Positions 36,450-44,321 of a DNA stretch of 64,000 nucleotides are shown one piece after another; position 1 is the stretch's first letter, and each line of letters opens with the position of its first letter. Below the pieces are notes generated by a model. The model did no database searches, was not told where the DNA came from, and was given only the letters and a program-made list of their open reading frames with translations. Origin of the DNA: JANRIG01 sp033765235 (lineage in GTDB: Bacteria > Bacteroidota > Bacteroidia > Cytophagales > UBA9547). Location of the stretch: the NCBI GenBank assembly GCA_033765235.1, contig JANRIG010000020.1, positions 248,001-312,000 of the forward strand, read 5' to 3'. The position numbers were made by a program, and so were the translations under genes.

Positions 36450-36501
36450 TGGGGTAACGAGGGTGCAATATTGATGAATTATTTTATATCAAGATAATAA
36501 T

Positions 36502-37734
36502 TTATACTTCTTTTATTACAAATCCTGCATTTTTCAAATCTGTCCAATAAGATGGGTATGACTTTACCACCACCTCCGGATTTTCTATCTTGATGCTGCT
36601 TTTCATAGCCATTGGAGCAAATGCCATGGCCATGCGGTGGTCTTTGTATGTTTTTATGGTCTGTGTAGATTTGTATTCGGGCACACCTATTACTTGATAT
36701 GATTGATTTTTTTCAGTTTCCTGAATACTTACATTGTATTTTGACAACTCATATTGCAATGCACTGATACGGTCTGTTTCTTTGACTTTGAGGCTTTCTA
36801 TACCCGTCATCTCGAGGCGAATATTGAGTGCGGCAGCACACACAGCTACTGTTTGCGCCAAGTCCGGACAGTGAGCAAAATCTAAGGATATGTGCTCAGT
36901 CAAATGGTGTGAAAATGGCTTGGTAATGCGTACATAATGGTCAAAAAACTCAGTTTGTACTCCAAAATTTTCCATAATAGAGGCTATTACTGCATCGCCT
37001 TGCAAAGAATTATTTTTTAGTCCTACAAGCTCTATATCAGCCTCATAGGATAGTGCCGCTATGCTATACCAATAGCTTGCCCCAGACCAGTCTGACTCTA
37101 CAAAAAATGTAGTTTTTTTATAATTTTGAGGTTCTATGGTGATGGTATTGTTTTCAAAAGTATAATTTATGCCAAAATCTCGCATCATTTGCAAGGTCAT
37201 CATAATATAGGGCAATGAGCCTACTACTCCCGTAAGGGTAAGTATTAATCCTTTGGGCAGGCACGGCCCTATCATAAGAAGAGATGATATATATTGGCTG
37301 CTCACATCGCCACGTATGCTCACCTGATTGGTATGTTGATTTTTTAATCCTTTAATCAATAATGGTGGAAAGCCTTCGTTTTTTCTATACTCTATTTCAG
37401 CACCCAATGTGCGCAGTGCATCTACTAATAGTCCTATGGGGCGCTCACACATGCGCTCGGTACCTGTGATTATCCGTTCCTGATTTTGCAGACTTAGATA
37501 TGAGGTAAGAAAACGCATAGTAGTGCCTGCATCTATTACATCAAGAATTTTGTCTTTAGACTGGAGCAGCTTGAGCATAGTCTCGGTATCGCGTGCGGTG
37601 GATATATTCTCTATGGTACCAATATTTCCTGACAGAGCATTGATTATCAAAGCCCTATTGCTTTCACTTTTGGATGAAGGCAGGTGAATGCGTGTTTTTA
37701 TTTTTTTTGAAGGATGGCTGATAAGGTAATCCAT
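36502..37734 (-). CDS. aroA: 3-phosphoshikimate 1-carboxyvinyltransferase (EPSP synthase)
   Basis: AroA (410 residues) transfers enolpyruvate to shikimate-3-phosphate in aromatic amino acid synthesis. Visible motifs are the substrate-binding LPSSKSESNRALIINALSG near the N-terminus, DAGTTMRFLTSYLS (the normally LPGDKS/NAGTAMR pair in a Bacteroidota variant), SSQYISSLLM, and LKVKETDRISAL towards the C-terminus. It is slightly shorter than the ~427 of E. coli. It heads a leftward unit with nrnA and the FKBP lipoprotein, with a promoter box at 37768-37775. The product feeds chorismate, needed also for menaquinone made through ubiE/menG in this window. Confidence 0.96.
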   Translation of the reverse strand: MDYLISHPSKKIKTRIHLPSSKSESNRALIINALSGNIGTIENISTARDTETMLKLLQSKDKILDVIDAGTTMRFLTSYLSLQNQERIITGTERMCERPIGLLVDALRTLGAEIEYRKNEGFPPLLIKGLKNQHTNQVSIRGDVSSQYISSLLMIGPCLPKGLILTLTGVVGSLPYIMMTLQMMRDFGINYTFENNTITIEPQNYKKTTFFVESDWSGASYWYSIAALSYEADIELVGLKNNSLQGDAVIASIMENFGVQTEFFDHYVRITKPFSHHLTEHISLDFAHCPDLAQTVAVCAAALNIRLEMTGIESLKVKETDRISALQYELSKYNVSIQETEKNQSYQVIGVPEYKSTQTIKTYKDHRMAMAFAPMAMKSSIKIENPEVVVKSYPSYWTDLKNAGFVIKEV

Positions 37735-37767
37735 TTGCTACAATCCGAGTATTATATTATTGGGCTG

Positions 37768-37775
37768 CAAAGGTA
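37768..37775 (-). promoter_or_regulatory. -7 box (TAnnTTTG) for aroA
   Basis: The minus strand reads TACCTTTG followed by CA, identical to the box before tRNA-Pro. It lies 34 bases from the aroA start codon. Confidence 0.6.
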
Positions 37776-37977
37776 ATATAGAATGTGGTATGAAAGCGTG
37801 TGAATAATAAAAGTTTTTTTTTACAAAAAAAATTTGACAGTGTCTGTTTGCATATAGAGCACAATATAGATTAGATGTGTTATCAGTATCTTCTAATTGT
37901 GTATTCATTATTGTTAATAAAAATTTGAGAGACACATAATTATATAAAAATCACATTGGTGTACTTAAATAGTAAAA

Positions 37978-38051
37978 TAAGCGGTTCGGACGGTCTCGTC
38001 AAGTTGCTTGCAACTTGACGAGACGACAGGCATGTATGCTAAACTGTGAGT
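37978..38051 (-). pseudogene. Broken tRNA-Asp copy with internal palindrome
   Basis: Two blocks match the intact tRNA-Asp in the same order and orientation. 37978-37993 equals 38293-38308 exactly (16 bases, the acceptor 3' side plus flank). 38025-38042 equals 38334-38351 at 17 of 18 positions (anticodon loop and 5' side of the anticodon arm). The 25 bases that lie between these blocks in the real tRNA (T arm, variable loop and 3' anticodon arm) are replaced by the palindrome at 37993-38024. The 5' acceptor strand is missing, so it cannot fold as a tRNA. Confidence 0.75.
37993..38024. repeat. Perfect 32-base palindrome inside the broken tRNA-Asp copy
   Basis: A perfect inverted repeat: 15-bp arms (37993-38007 and 38010-38024) around a 2-base centre TT. 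It is GC-balanced, in contrast to its AT-rich surroundings, and is not followed by a T run, so it looks like a REP-type or mobile palindromic element, not a terminator. Confidence 0.85.
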
Positions 38052-38275
38052 TTTAATATTGAAGCTATATTGCGTCTTTTTATTCTTCGCTCCTCTTTCA
38101 GCGCTTCTGATTTGGATGCAAATGATTGTGAAAATACTATTTTCCAAGGTTGTTTTCCGGCAGTATATCGAGATAAGTTATTATTGTGTTCCCAAAGTCT
38201 CTTCTCAAGATTTTGAGTTACACCTTTATAGTAAACATTATATTTATCACTGTATATAATGTATAAAATATACAT
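38039..38275 (-). CDS. Small GIY-YIG endonuclease-like protein
   Basis: A single GIY-YIG nuclease domain of 78 residues (UPF0213/YhbQ-like type). The motifs are YILYIIYSD and YYKGVT (the GIY and YIG strands), then the catalytic Arg in LEKRLWEHN and Glu in SEALKEERRIKRR. The ATG at 38275 is the proper start. A longer frame to 38329 would read into the antisense of the tRNA-Asp T arm and add residues GSRVRVPSEPL, an artefact. The gene begins 22 bases after the tRNA-Asp 3' end, on the same strand, and its stop codon lies in the broken tRNA-Asp copy. It is therefore flanked by tRNA-Asp sequence on both sides, as a tRNA-targeting mini-element would be. Confidence 0.88.
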   Translation of the reverse strand: MYILYIIYSDKYNVYYKGVTQNLEKRLWEHNNNLSRYTAGKQPWKIVFSQSFASKSEALKEERRIKRRNIASILKLTV

Positions 38276-38296
38276 AAAAAAAGTATCATTACTAAG

Positions 38297-38370
38297 CGGT
38301 TCGGACGGGACTCGAACCCGCGACCCCATGCGTGACAGGCATGTATTCTAACCAACTGAACTACCGAACC
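38297..38370 (-). tRNA. tRNA-Asp (anticodon GTC)
   Basis: A 74-nt cloverleaf on the minus strand. The acceptor GGTTCGG pairs with CCGAACC, the D arm has AGTTCAGTTGGTTAGAAT, the anticodon stem encloses loop CTGTCAC with anticodon GTC, and the T arm reads GCGGGTTCGAGTCCCGT. The discriminator is G, as required for tRNA-Asp. CCA is not encoded (C and T follow). The 3' end abuts the GIY-YIG gene, and part of the gene's sequence recurs about 315 bases downstream. I found no exact -7 box upstream. Confidence 0.96.
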
Positions 38371-38535
38371 AACATTTAATATCAATTTGCATTGATGAAT
38401 TAACAACAGCTAATTCTATTCAAATGATGGGATTATATTTTATCCAATTTTTTATTTGCAATAACTTATTTAGACATGCTTACAAAAAACGGATTGCAAA
38501 GATATTAAAAATATCGTTTCGCAAATTTTTTTTTA

Positions 38536-39336
38536 TTATATATTCATTTGCGTGATAAGAGTGCCCGCATTTTCAAAATCATGTAAATCTTCTGCCATAC
38601 AAATTTTTACCTCATGCACTCCTTCTTTGAGCGATTGAAAGGCATTGTCAAGCTTTGGTATCATACCCTTGCTCACTATATTGCGGTCTTTGAGCTCCAT
38701 ATAGTATGCTGAATTTATTTTTTTTATCACAGAATTTTCATCGTTTATATCTGCCAATACTCCCTTTTTTTCGAAGCAATATACTAAAGTGACTTCATAG
38801 TTTTTTTTGGCAAGTGCAGAAGCTATACATGCAGCAATGGTATCTGCATTGGTATTGAGCAAGTTGCCTTGATGGTCATGAGTGATGGCACAAAACACAG
38901 GGACCCAATGATTGTCTAAAAATATTTTGATATTAGCTGCATCCGGCATATTGTAGTCAAGGTCGCCTACATAGCCCCAGTCTATTTTGCTGTCATTTCT
39001 TTTGAGGGCAGGTATAGTATTGGCATCTGCACCTGAGAGGCCAAAAGCGTTGCAGCCCAATGATTGCAGCTTTGCCACCAGCATTTTATTGATGTAGCCG
39101 GCATATACCATAGTCACAATTTTCAATGTTTCGGCATCGGTGACTCTGCGCCCGTCTATCATTTTTGTATCTACTCCAAGTCTGTCTGTAAGCTCAGTAG
39201 CCAACTTACCTCCTCCGTGCACCAATATTTTGAGACCGGCAATGTTTACAAAGTCTGTTAAAAAATTGTTAAGTTTACTATCATCATCTATGATATTTCC
39301 ACCAATTTTTATTACCTTGATGCCGTTTTCTATCAT
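38536..39336 (-). CDS. argB: Acetylglutamate kinase
   Basis: ArgB (266 residues from the start used) phosphorylates N-acetyl- or, in some Bacteroidota, N-succinyl-glutamate in arginine synthesis. Motifs: VIKIGGNIIDD near the N-terminus, LVHGGGKLATEL, and NTNADTIAACIASALAKK for ATP binding near the middle. The ATG at 39336 (MIENGIKVIKIGG) fits the family; the in-frame ATG at 39384 adds 16 residues (HYVNGKIILM type) not seen in relatives. No other arg gene is nearby. It is divergent from the glucan phosphorylase. Confidence 0.94.
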   Translation of the reverse strand: MIENGIKVIKIGGNIIDDDSKLNNFLTDFVNIAGLKILVHGGGKLATELTDRLGVDTKMIDGRRVTDAETLKIVTMVYAGYINKMLVAKLQSLGCNAFGLSGADANTIPALKRNDSKIDWGYVGDLDYNMPDAANIKIFLDNHWVPVFCAITHDHQGNLLNTNADTIAACIASALAKKNYEVTLVYCFEKKGVLADINDENSVIKKINSAYYMELKDRNIVSKGMIPKLDNAFQSLKEGVHEVKICMAEDLHDFENAGTLITQMNI

Positions 39337-39392
39337 TAGTATTATTTTTCCATTAACATAATGCAAAAAAAGTAATTTTAACAATAATTATC

Positions 39393-41045
39393 ATGATTTC
39401 CACAAAAGATATATTTAATTACAAATTTGACGAGCAGTACAAAAAACCTATTGCATACTTTTCTATGGAATTTGCCATAGACCAATCTCTCAAAACTTAT
39501 AGTGGCGGCTTAGGATTTTTGGCGGGCTCACACATGCGAAGTGCATATGAGCTAAGGCAAAATCTTGTAGGTATAGGTATGCTATGGAAGTATGGCTACT
39601 ATGACCAAGAGAGAACTATTGATAATACACTTAAGGTAAGCTATACCGAAAAAAACTACTATTTCCTTCACGACACCGGCATAATATTTCCTATTAGTAT
39701 TCACAATGCTGATATATATTTGAAGGCTTACATGCTTAAGCCTGAAACATTTAACACTTGCCCTGTATTTTTCCTTACAACGGATATAGCCGAAAATGAC
39801 CATATTTCGCAAACCATCACCCACAGACTCTATGACTCCAATGAGGCTACACGAATAGCACAATCCATTGTGTTGGGAGTAGGTGGTGCAAAACTATTGG
39901 ATATACTTGAGCGTAAAACTGAAATATATCATATGAACGAAGGGCATGCATTGCCTTTGGCATTTTATTTATATCAAAAATATGGCAATAAAATAAAAGA
40001 TGTAAAAAAGCACTTAGTATTCACCACACATACTCCCGAAAAAGCAGGAAACGAGGTACACTCTGTGTTTTTATTAAACAAAATGAGTTTTTTTGGCACT
40101 GTAAATATTGCAGAAGTGAAGCAAATCACCAACTATGAGTACGACCATCTGGATTATACCCTTACAGCCCTGAGAATGGCAAAAGTAGCCAATGCAGTAT
40201 CTAAAATGCACAAAGAAGTAAGTGACAAAATGTGGAAATCTTACGAAGGAGTGTGCGAAATAAAAGCCATAACCAATGCACAAAACAAAACCTACTGGAA
40301 AGATGAGGTGCTCGAACAAGCATTGTCCAAAGACGACGATGAACTACTTATGAGAAGAAAAAAAGAACTTAAAAAGCAACTTTTCAAAATAATAGCCAAC
40401 CAATCCGGCAAACTATTTGATGAAAATATACTTACGCTGGTATGGGCACGCAGATTTGCCGGCTACAAGCGTGCAGACCTTATGATGCGCGACAGAAAAG
40501 TATTTGATGCATTGCTACGCAATGACAAAATGCCCATTCAAATCATATGGGCAGGCAAACCTTACCCTGAAGACTTTGGTGCTATTCACATATTCAACGA
40601 CTTAGTATGGTCTGCTAAGCCCTATGCAAATGTAGCAGTGCTCACAGGCTATGAGCTTGAGCTCTCTGCATATCTCAAAAAAGGCTCTGATGTGTGGCTC
40701 AACAATCCTAACCTATATCGTGAGGCGTCCGGCACAAGTGGGATGACAGCTGCTATGAATGCCTCTGTAAACTTTTCAATAGCAGATGGTTGGGTGCCTG
40801 AGTTTGCAAAACACGGTCACAATAGCTTTATAATACCTTATGCCGACCGCAAACTCAACCAGGAAGAGCAAAATAACTTAGAAAGCAAAAGCTTGATGAA
40901 TATATTACAAAATGAAATATTACCTACTTATTACAAAAAGCCCAAAGAGTGGTGCAATATTGTAAAAAACGCCATGAGAGAGGTAGCCCCTACCTATGAT
41001 AGTAACCGCATGGCTCATGAATATTATGTAGAACTTTATGATTAG
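39393..41045 (+). CDS. glgP: Alpha-glucan phosphorylase-like protein, short type
   Basis: A 550-residue GT35-type protein of the short alpha-glucan phosphorylase class (AYFSMEFAIDQSLKTYSGGLG start, HMNEGHA at 180-186, WARRFAGYKR at 351-360). Family members release glucose-1-phosphate from glycogen or maltodextrin with a PLP cofactor bound to Lys in S-G-T-x-x-M-K. Here the segment reads EASGTSGMTAAMNASVNF, with Thr452 where that Lys is expected. I recall the same substitution in other Bacteroidota members, so it is likely a lineage trait, not a damaged gene, but the PLP chemistry is then open to question. A GNAT gene follows 9 bases later. Confidence 0.88.
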   Translation: MISTKDIFNYKFDEQYKKPIAYFSMEFAIDQSLKTYSGGLGFLAGSHMRSAYELRQNLVGIGMLWKYGYYDQERTIDNTLKVSYTEKNYYFLHDTGIIFPISIHNADIYLKAYMLKPETFNTCPVFFLTTDIAENDHISQTITHRLYDSNEATRIAQSIVLGVGGAKLLDILERKTEIYHMNEGHALPLAFYLYQKYGNKIKDVKKHLVFTTHTPEKAGNEVHSVFLLNKMSFFGTVNIAEVKQITNYEYDHLDYTLTALRMAKVANAVSKMHKEVSDKMWKSYEGVCEIKAITNAQNKTYWKDEVLEQALSKDDDELLMRRKKELKKQLFKIIANQSGKLFDENILTLVWARRFAGYKRADLMMRDRKVFDALLRNDKMPIQIIWAGKPYPEDFGAIHIFNDLVWSAKPYANVAVLTGYELELSAYLKKGSDVWLNNPNLYREASGTSGMTAAMNASVNFSIADGWVPEFAKHGHNSFIIPYADRKLNQEEQNNLESKSLMNILQNEILPTYYKKPKEWCNIVKNAMREVAPTYDSNRMAHEYYVELYD

Positions 41046-41054
41046 CTTACATAC

Positions 41055-41468
41055 ATGGCAGACATAGTATATAGCATTGAAAATGAATTAGATACAGATG
41101 AGTTTATAGCTATATTGTCAACCTCTACACTGGCAGAGCGCAGACCTGTGCAGGATAGGAATGCCATAAGCAATATGCTCACACATGCCAACCTTATAGT
41201 GACTGCACGCACTATAGAAGGTCAACTGGTAGGTGTGGCAAGGTCATTTACAGACTTTAGCTTTTGTACTTACCTGTCAGACCTTGCGGTAGATGGCAGA
41301 TATCAAAAGCTGGGTATAGGCAAAGAGCTTATTCGTATAACTAAAATAAATGCAATGCCCACCACCCTCATACTGCTTGCAGCACCCAAAGCAGTAGACT
41401 ATTATCCCAAAATTGGCATGCAGCATCATGGACATTGCTACGTAATATCACCCGGTGAAAATATTTGA
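41055..41468 (+). CDS. GNAT family N-acetyltransferase
   Basis: A single-domain acetyltransferase of 137 residues. The acetyl-CoA binding motif is RYQKLGIGKELIRI (about 85-98) after strand LSDLAVDGRY, and the C-terminal strand has the common AVDYYPKIGMQHHGH segment. It starts 9 bases after the glucan phosphorylase and may be co-transcribed. The family is sure; the amine acceptor is not. Confidence 0.9.
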   Translation: MADIVYSIENELDTDEFIAILSTSTLAERRPVQDRNAISNMLTHANLIVTARTIEGQLVGVARSFTDFSFCTYLSDLAVDGRYQKLGIGKELIRITKINAMPTTLILLAAPKAVDYYPKIGMQHHGHCYVISPGENI

Positions 41469-41540
41469 TACCTTATCCTAAAATAGGTAAAGAAAAATGC
41501 TAAAAATTTAGTGGCTATATCCTGCATTAAGTTAACTATA

Positions 41541-41558
41541 TAGGGAGTAAACTCCCTA
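41541..41558. terminator. Symmetrical hairpin between convergent genes
   Basis: A perfect 8-bp stem TAGGGAGT/ACTCCCTA with a 2-base centre, in the convergent gap between the GNAT gene and the sensor gene. Its core GGGAGT...ACTCCC resembles the hairpin at 34359-34382. There is no T run. Confidence 0.4.
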
Positions 41559-41594
41559 CATGAGGTAAAAATAGGTGCCGTAATAATAGAATGG

Positions 41595-43226
41595 TTACGC
41601 CGCTTTGAAGTTACTCATGCCCAATCTTGATTTGAGTATGGATATTTCCTCAAGGTATGATTTTTCTTTGCGATGTATCTCTTCCTGTGTGGCTTGCAGT
41701 TCCTCCATATTTTGGCGCATTTCTTCTTCTTGTGCTCTGAGTTGCTCGCCTTGTATCTGCGACTCTTCGAGTAATTTTTTAGTTTTTTCGTTAATCTTTA
41801 TGGTAGACACTACCGAGCCTATGGACTCTGCTATTTTTTCTATAAATTCTATTTCATAAGGTTCATATACTTTAAAAGAGGCTATCTCAAGCACCCCGTG
41901 CACATTTTCATTTATTTTCAAGGGCACAATGAGCAGGCAATTGGGGGTGGCCATGCCCAGTCCTGAGGTGATACTCACGTAGTGCTGAGGCACTTGGGTG
42001 AGGAATATTTTGTCTTTTTCGAGCACGCACTGCCCCAGCATACCTTCGCCCACCAATACATTTTTTTCCATAAATTTTTTGCGCTCATAGGCATAGCATG
42101 CTACAAGTTGCAGCTCTTGCTGCTTTACATGCACATTTTCATCGGCTATTACAAATAGTCCGGCTTGGTTAGAGCCTGTGTATCGCACTATGTATCGCAC
42201 CACTTCATCATATAGCTCTGCCGATGATATATTGGTACGGCGCAGCACATCGCCTATTTGTGCAAGCCCTGTAGTGATCCATGTACGTCGCTCGCTCTCT
42301 TCGGTATTGGTTTTGAGGTTGTTACGCATATCTATGAGTGCGTTGCCCATCACATCTTTATCGCTGAGGGGCATAAAATCGCTATTATAATTTCCTTTGC
42401 CTATTTCTACGGCAAAGTTGGTATTGGAGCGTGCACCATCCAGCATTTTTTGCAATGCTACAGTCATTTCGCCAATTTCATCATTGGAAGTGGCATTTTT
42501 TACTTCCATGATTTCGCCTTTGCTCATAGCTAAAATGATGCTTTTGAGTTCATTTATAGGAGAAATTATGATTTTTTTATTGAGAAAAACCGAAAAGGCA
42601 GCCGCTGCCAATATAAGCAATATCATGGCTACAAAGGCTGTATTGAGCATCATAAATGCTTGTTCTTTTTGTGCCTGAATTTCTTTGAATTTGTCAAATA
42701 TGCTTTTTACAGACAACTTTAGGTACTGATCCATTTCATCTACGGCAGGCACCACTGTTTTTTCGTACATGGTCAAGGCATTGTCCACTTTTTCATCATT
42801 AGCATAATCATCGTCTGTGGCCAGCGTGAGGGTGATTTTTTGTGCACCTTCTTTTATGGTATCCAATTTTTGTATTAATGCATTGATTTTAAGTTTTATA
42901 TCCTTATTATCTGTAGATTGCATTTGCGCATTCAGTTGGGCAGCAAGGCTATTTATGTCAGTCTCCAGTAAGGCAGTGAGCTTGTCTTTATCTTGCTTGG
43001 CAGGGGTGTATATCCAAGAGCTGAGCAGGCGCTTTATTTCCATAATCATGCTATTGGTATCTTTGAATAGATTAATGGCAGGAGTATATGTATTGGCTAT
43101 TTCACTATCTATTTTTTGATTTCTTTGCAAGATAATAAAACATGTGGCAGACGTGATAAGGGCAATAGCAATGATGGCTGCATAGCCCATAGATGTTTTG
43201 GTGGATAAACTTTTAGAAATTTTCAT
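41595..43226 (-). CDS. Membrane sensor with HAMP and GAF domains but no output domain
   Basis: The protein has 543 residues. A membrane helix at ~14-34, a periplasmic four-helix-bundle type region (~35-188) and a second helix (~190-213) precede a HAMP domain (~213-265; ISPINELKSIILAMSKGE, NDEIGEMTVALQKML). A second HAMP-like segment (GKGNYNSDFMPLSDKD) follows, then a GAF domain (~335-480; VLVGEGMLGQCV, LLIVPLKINENVHGVLEIAS), and a Glu/Gln-rich coiled coil (~485-535; QEEEMRQNMEELQATQEE). There is no kinase, MCP signalling tip, GGDEF or phosphatase domain. It may act through partner proteins by its coiled coil. It ends a four-gene operon with a porin, a PBP-like protein and a di-haem peroxidase. 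Confidence 0.88.
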   Translation of the reverse strand: MKISKSLSTKTSMGYAAIIAIALITSATCFIILQRNQKIDSEIANTYTPAINLFKDTNSMIMEIKRLLSSWIYTPAKQDKDKLTALLETDINSLAAQLNAQMQSTDNKDIKLKINALIQKLDTIKEGAQKITLTLATDDDYANDEKVDNALTMYEKTVVPAVDEMDQYLKLSVKSIFDKFKEIQAQKEQAFMMLNTAFVAMILLILAAAAFSVFLNKKIIISPINELKSIILAMSKGEIMEVKNATSNDEIGEMTVALQKMLDGARSNTNFAVEIGKGNYNSDFMPLSDKDVMGNALIDMRNNLKTNTEESERRTWITTGLAQIGDVLRRTNISSAELYDEVVRYIVRYTGSNQAGLFVIADENVHVKQQELQLVACYAYERKKFMEKNVLVGEGMLGQCVLEKDKIFLTQVPQHYVSITSGLGMATPNCLLIVPLKINENVHGVLEIASFKVYEPYEIEFIEKIAESIGSVVSTIKINEKTKKLLEESQIQGEQLRAQEEEMRQNMEELQATQEEIHRKEKSYLEEISILKSRLGMSNFKAA

Positions 43227-43252
43227 GGAATTTGATATTTAATAATTTATGG

Positions 43253-44320
43253 TTAATATAATTTTTGATTTGTAGATAAAGTATTGAGAAATGCCACAAG
43301 GGCATCTATTTCCCGGTCTGTGAGACCTAAAGAAACTATTTCTTTGGCAAGACCTGTTTTGTCTTGATTTTCACCTCCTTTGTTGTAAAACTCCACTACC
43401 TCACGCAGATTTTTTTTGGAGCCGTTATGGAAGTATGGTGCAGTAGCAGACACATTGCGCAGCGACGGAGTTTTAAATGCTTTGAAAGTAGAAAAAAATG
43501 GGTACGGGGTAGATTCAAACTCCTTGTTCATCCCTATTTTATCTATTTTTTGTCTTCCCACATCAGAGGTTATGACACCTATGTTGTGAAAACTATCGTC
43601 AGTAAGGTTAGCTCCTTTGTGGCATGCCACACAGTTGGCTTTGCCTATGAATAACTCAAGTCCCAGCTTTTCTTGGTCGTCAAATACTGAACCATCGCCT
43701 GATATATATTTATCGTATTTGGAATCTACTGATAATAAGGTTTTTTCATACGCTATAATAGCTTTTTTTATGCTTTTTTTGCAAATGCCTTCTTCGGGAT
43801 ATGCTTGGTGAAATAATTCCGGGTATAGTGCGTCTGCACTCAGCTTTGATATGAGTTCGGGATAGTTCATATCAAGCTCTTCTTTGGAGGCTAATACCAT
43901 ATCGAGCTGGTCTTCAAGCCCTGTAGCACGCCCGTCCCAAAACATGTTTCTGTTGAGTGCCAGATTGTAAAGGTGTGGTACATGCCTCGACAGCTTATTT
44001 CCATGTGTGCCTGATGCAAAATCTACCCCATTGCTGAATCCTTTGTCAGGCTCATGGCAACTTGCACACGAAAGGTTATTGTTTTTAGAAAATCGTACAT
44101 CAAAGAACAATTTTTTTCCCAGTTCCACTTCGGATTTTGCCGGGGTCTTTTTTATCATACCTATCACATTATCATGGGTAAGGCTCTGTATTTTATTGGC
44201 TTTTATAAGTCGAGCTATTTTGTATTCCAGACTGTTGCCCGGCATGTGGTATGCACACAGCACAGCCACACAGACAATAAGCATATAAAGCCTTATCCAC
44301 TTCATGTTGGTATATTTCAT
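43253..44320 (-). CDS. Di-haem cytochrome c peroxidase (CcpA/MauG family)
   Basis: A periplasmic di-haem protein of 355 residues. The N-terminus (LYMLIVCVAVLCAYHMPG) is a signal or anchor segment. Two haem-binding CxxCH motifs are visible: CASCH at 85-89 and CVACH at 230-234, with FFDVRFSKNNNLSCASCHEP and FWDGRATGLEDQ typical of bacterial peroxidases. Such enzymes reduce hydrogen peroxide with electrons from cytochrome c. The gene follows the PBP-like gene by a single base and precedes the HAMP-GAF sensor by 26 bases, so the four genes form one tight unit. Confidence 0.92.
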   Translation of the reverse strand: MKYTNMKWIRLYMLIVCVAVLCAYHMPGNSLEYKIARLIKANKIQSLTHDNVIGMIKKTPAKSEVELGKKLFFDVRFSKNNNLSCASCHEPDKGFSNGVDFASGTHGNKLSRHVPHLYNLALNRNMFWDGRATGLEDQLDMVLASKEELDMNYPELISKLSADALYPELFHQAYPEEGICKKSIKKAIIAYEKTLLSVDSKYDKYISGDGSVFDDQEKLGLELFIGKANCVACHKGANLTDDSFHNIGVITSDVGRQKIDKIGMNKEFESTPYPFFSTFKAFKTPSLRNVSATAPYFHNGSKKNLREVVEFYNKGGENQDKTGLAKEIVSLGLTDREIDALVAFLNTLSTNQKLY

Positions 44321-44321
44321 A

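Noticed and set aside
37965..38147. Sixty-residue frame across the palindrome region
   Set aside because: It reads through the palindrome and out of frame with the GIY-YIG gene; no family features.
38276..38329. Longer N-terminus for the GIY-YIG protein (GSRVRVPSEPL segment)
   Set aside because: These codons are the T arm and acceptor of tRNA-Asp read as protein; the ATG at 38275 begins exactly at the GIY-YIG fold.
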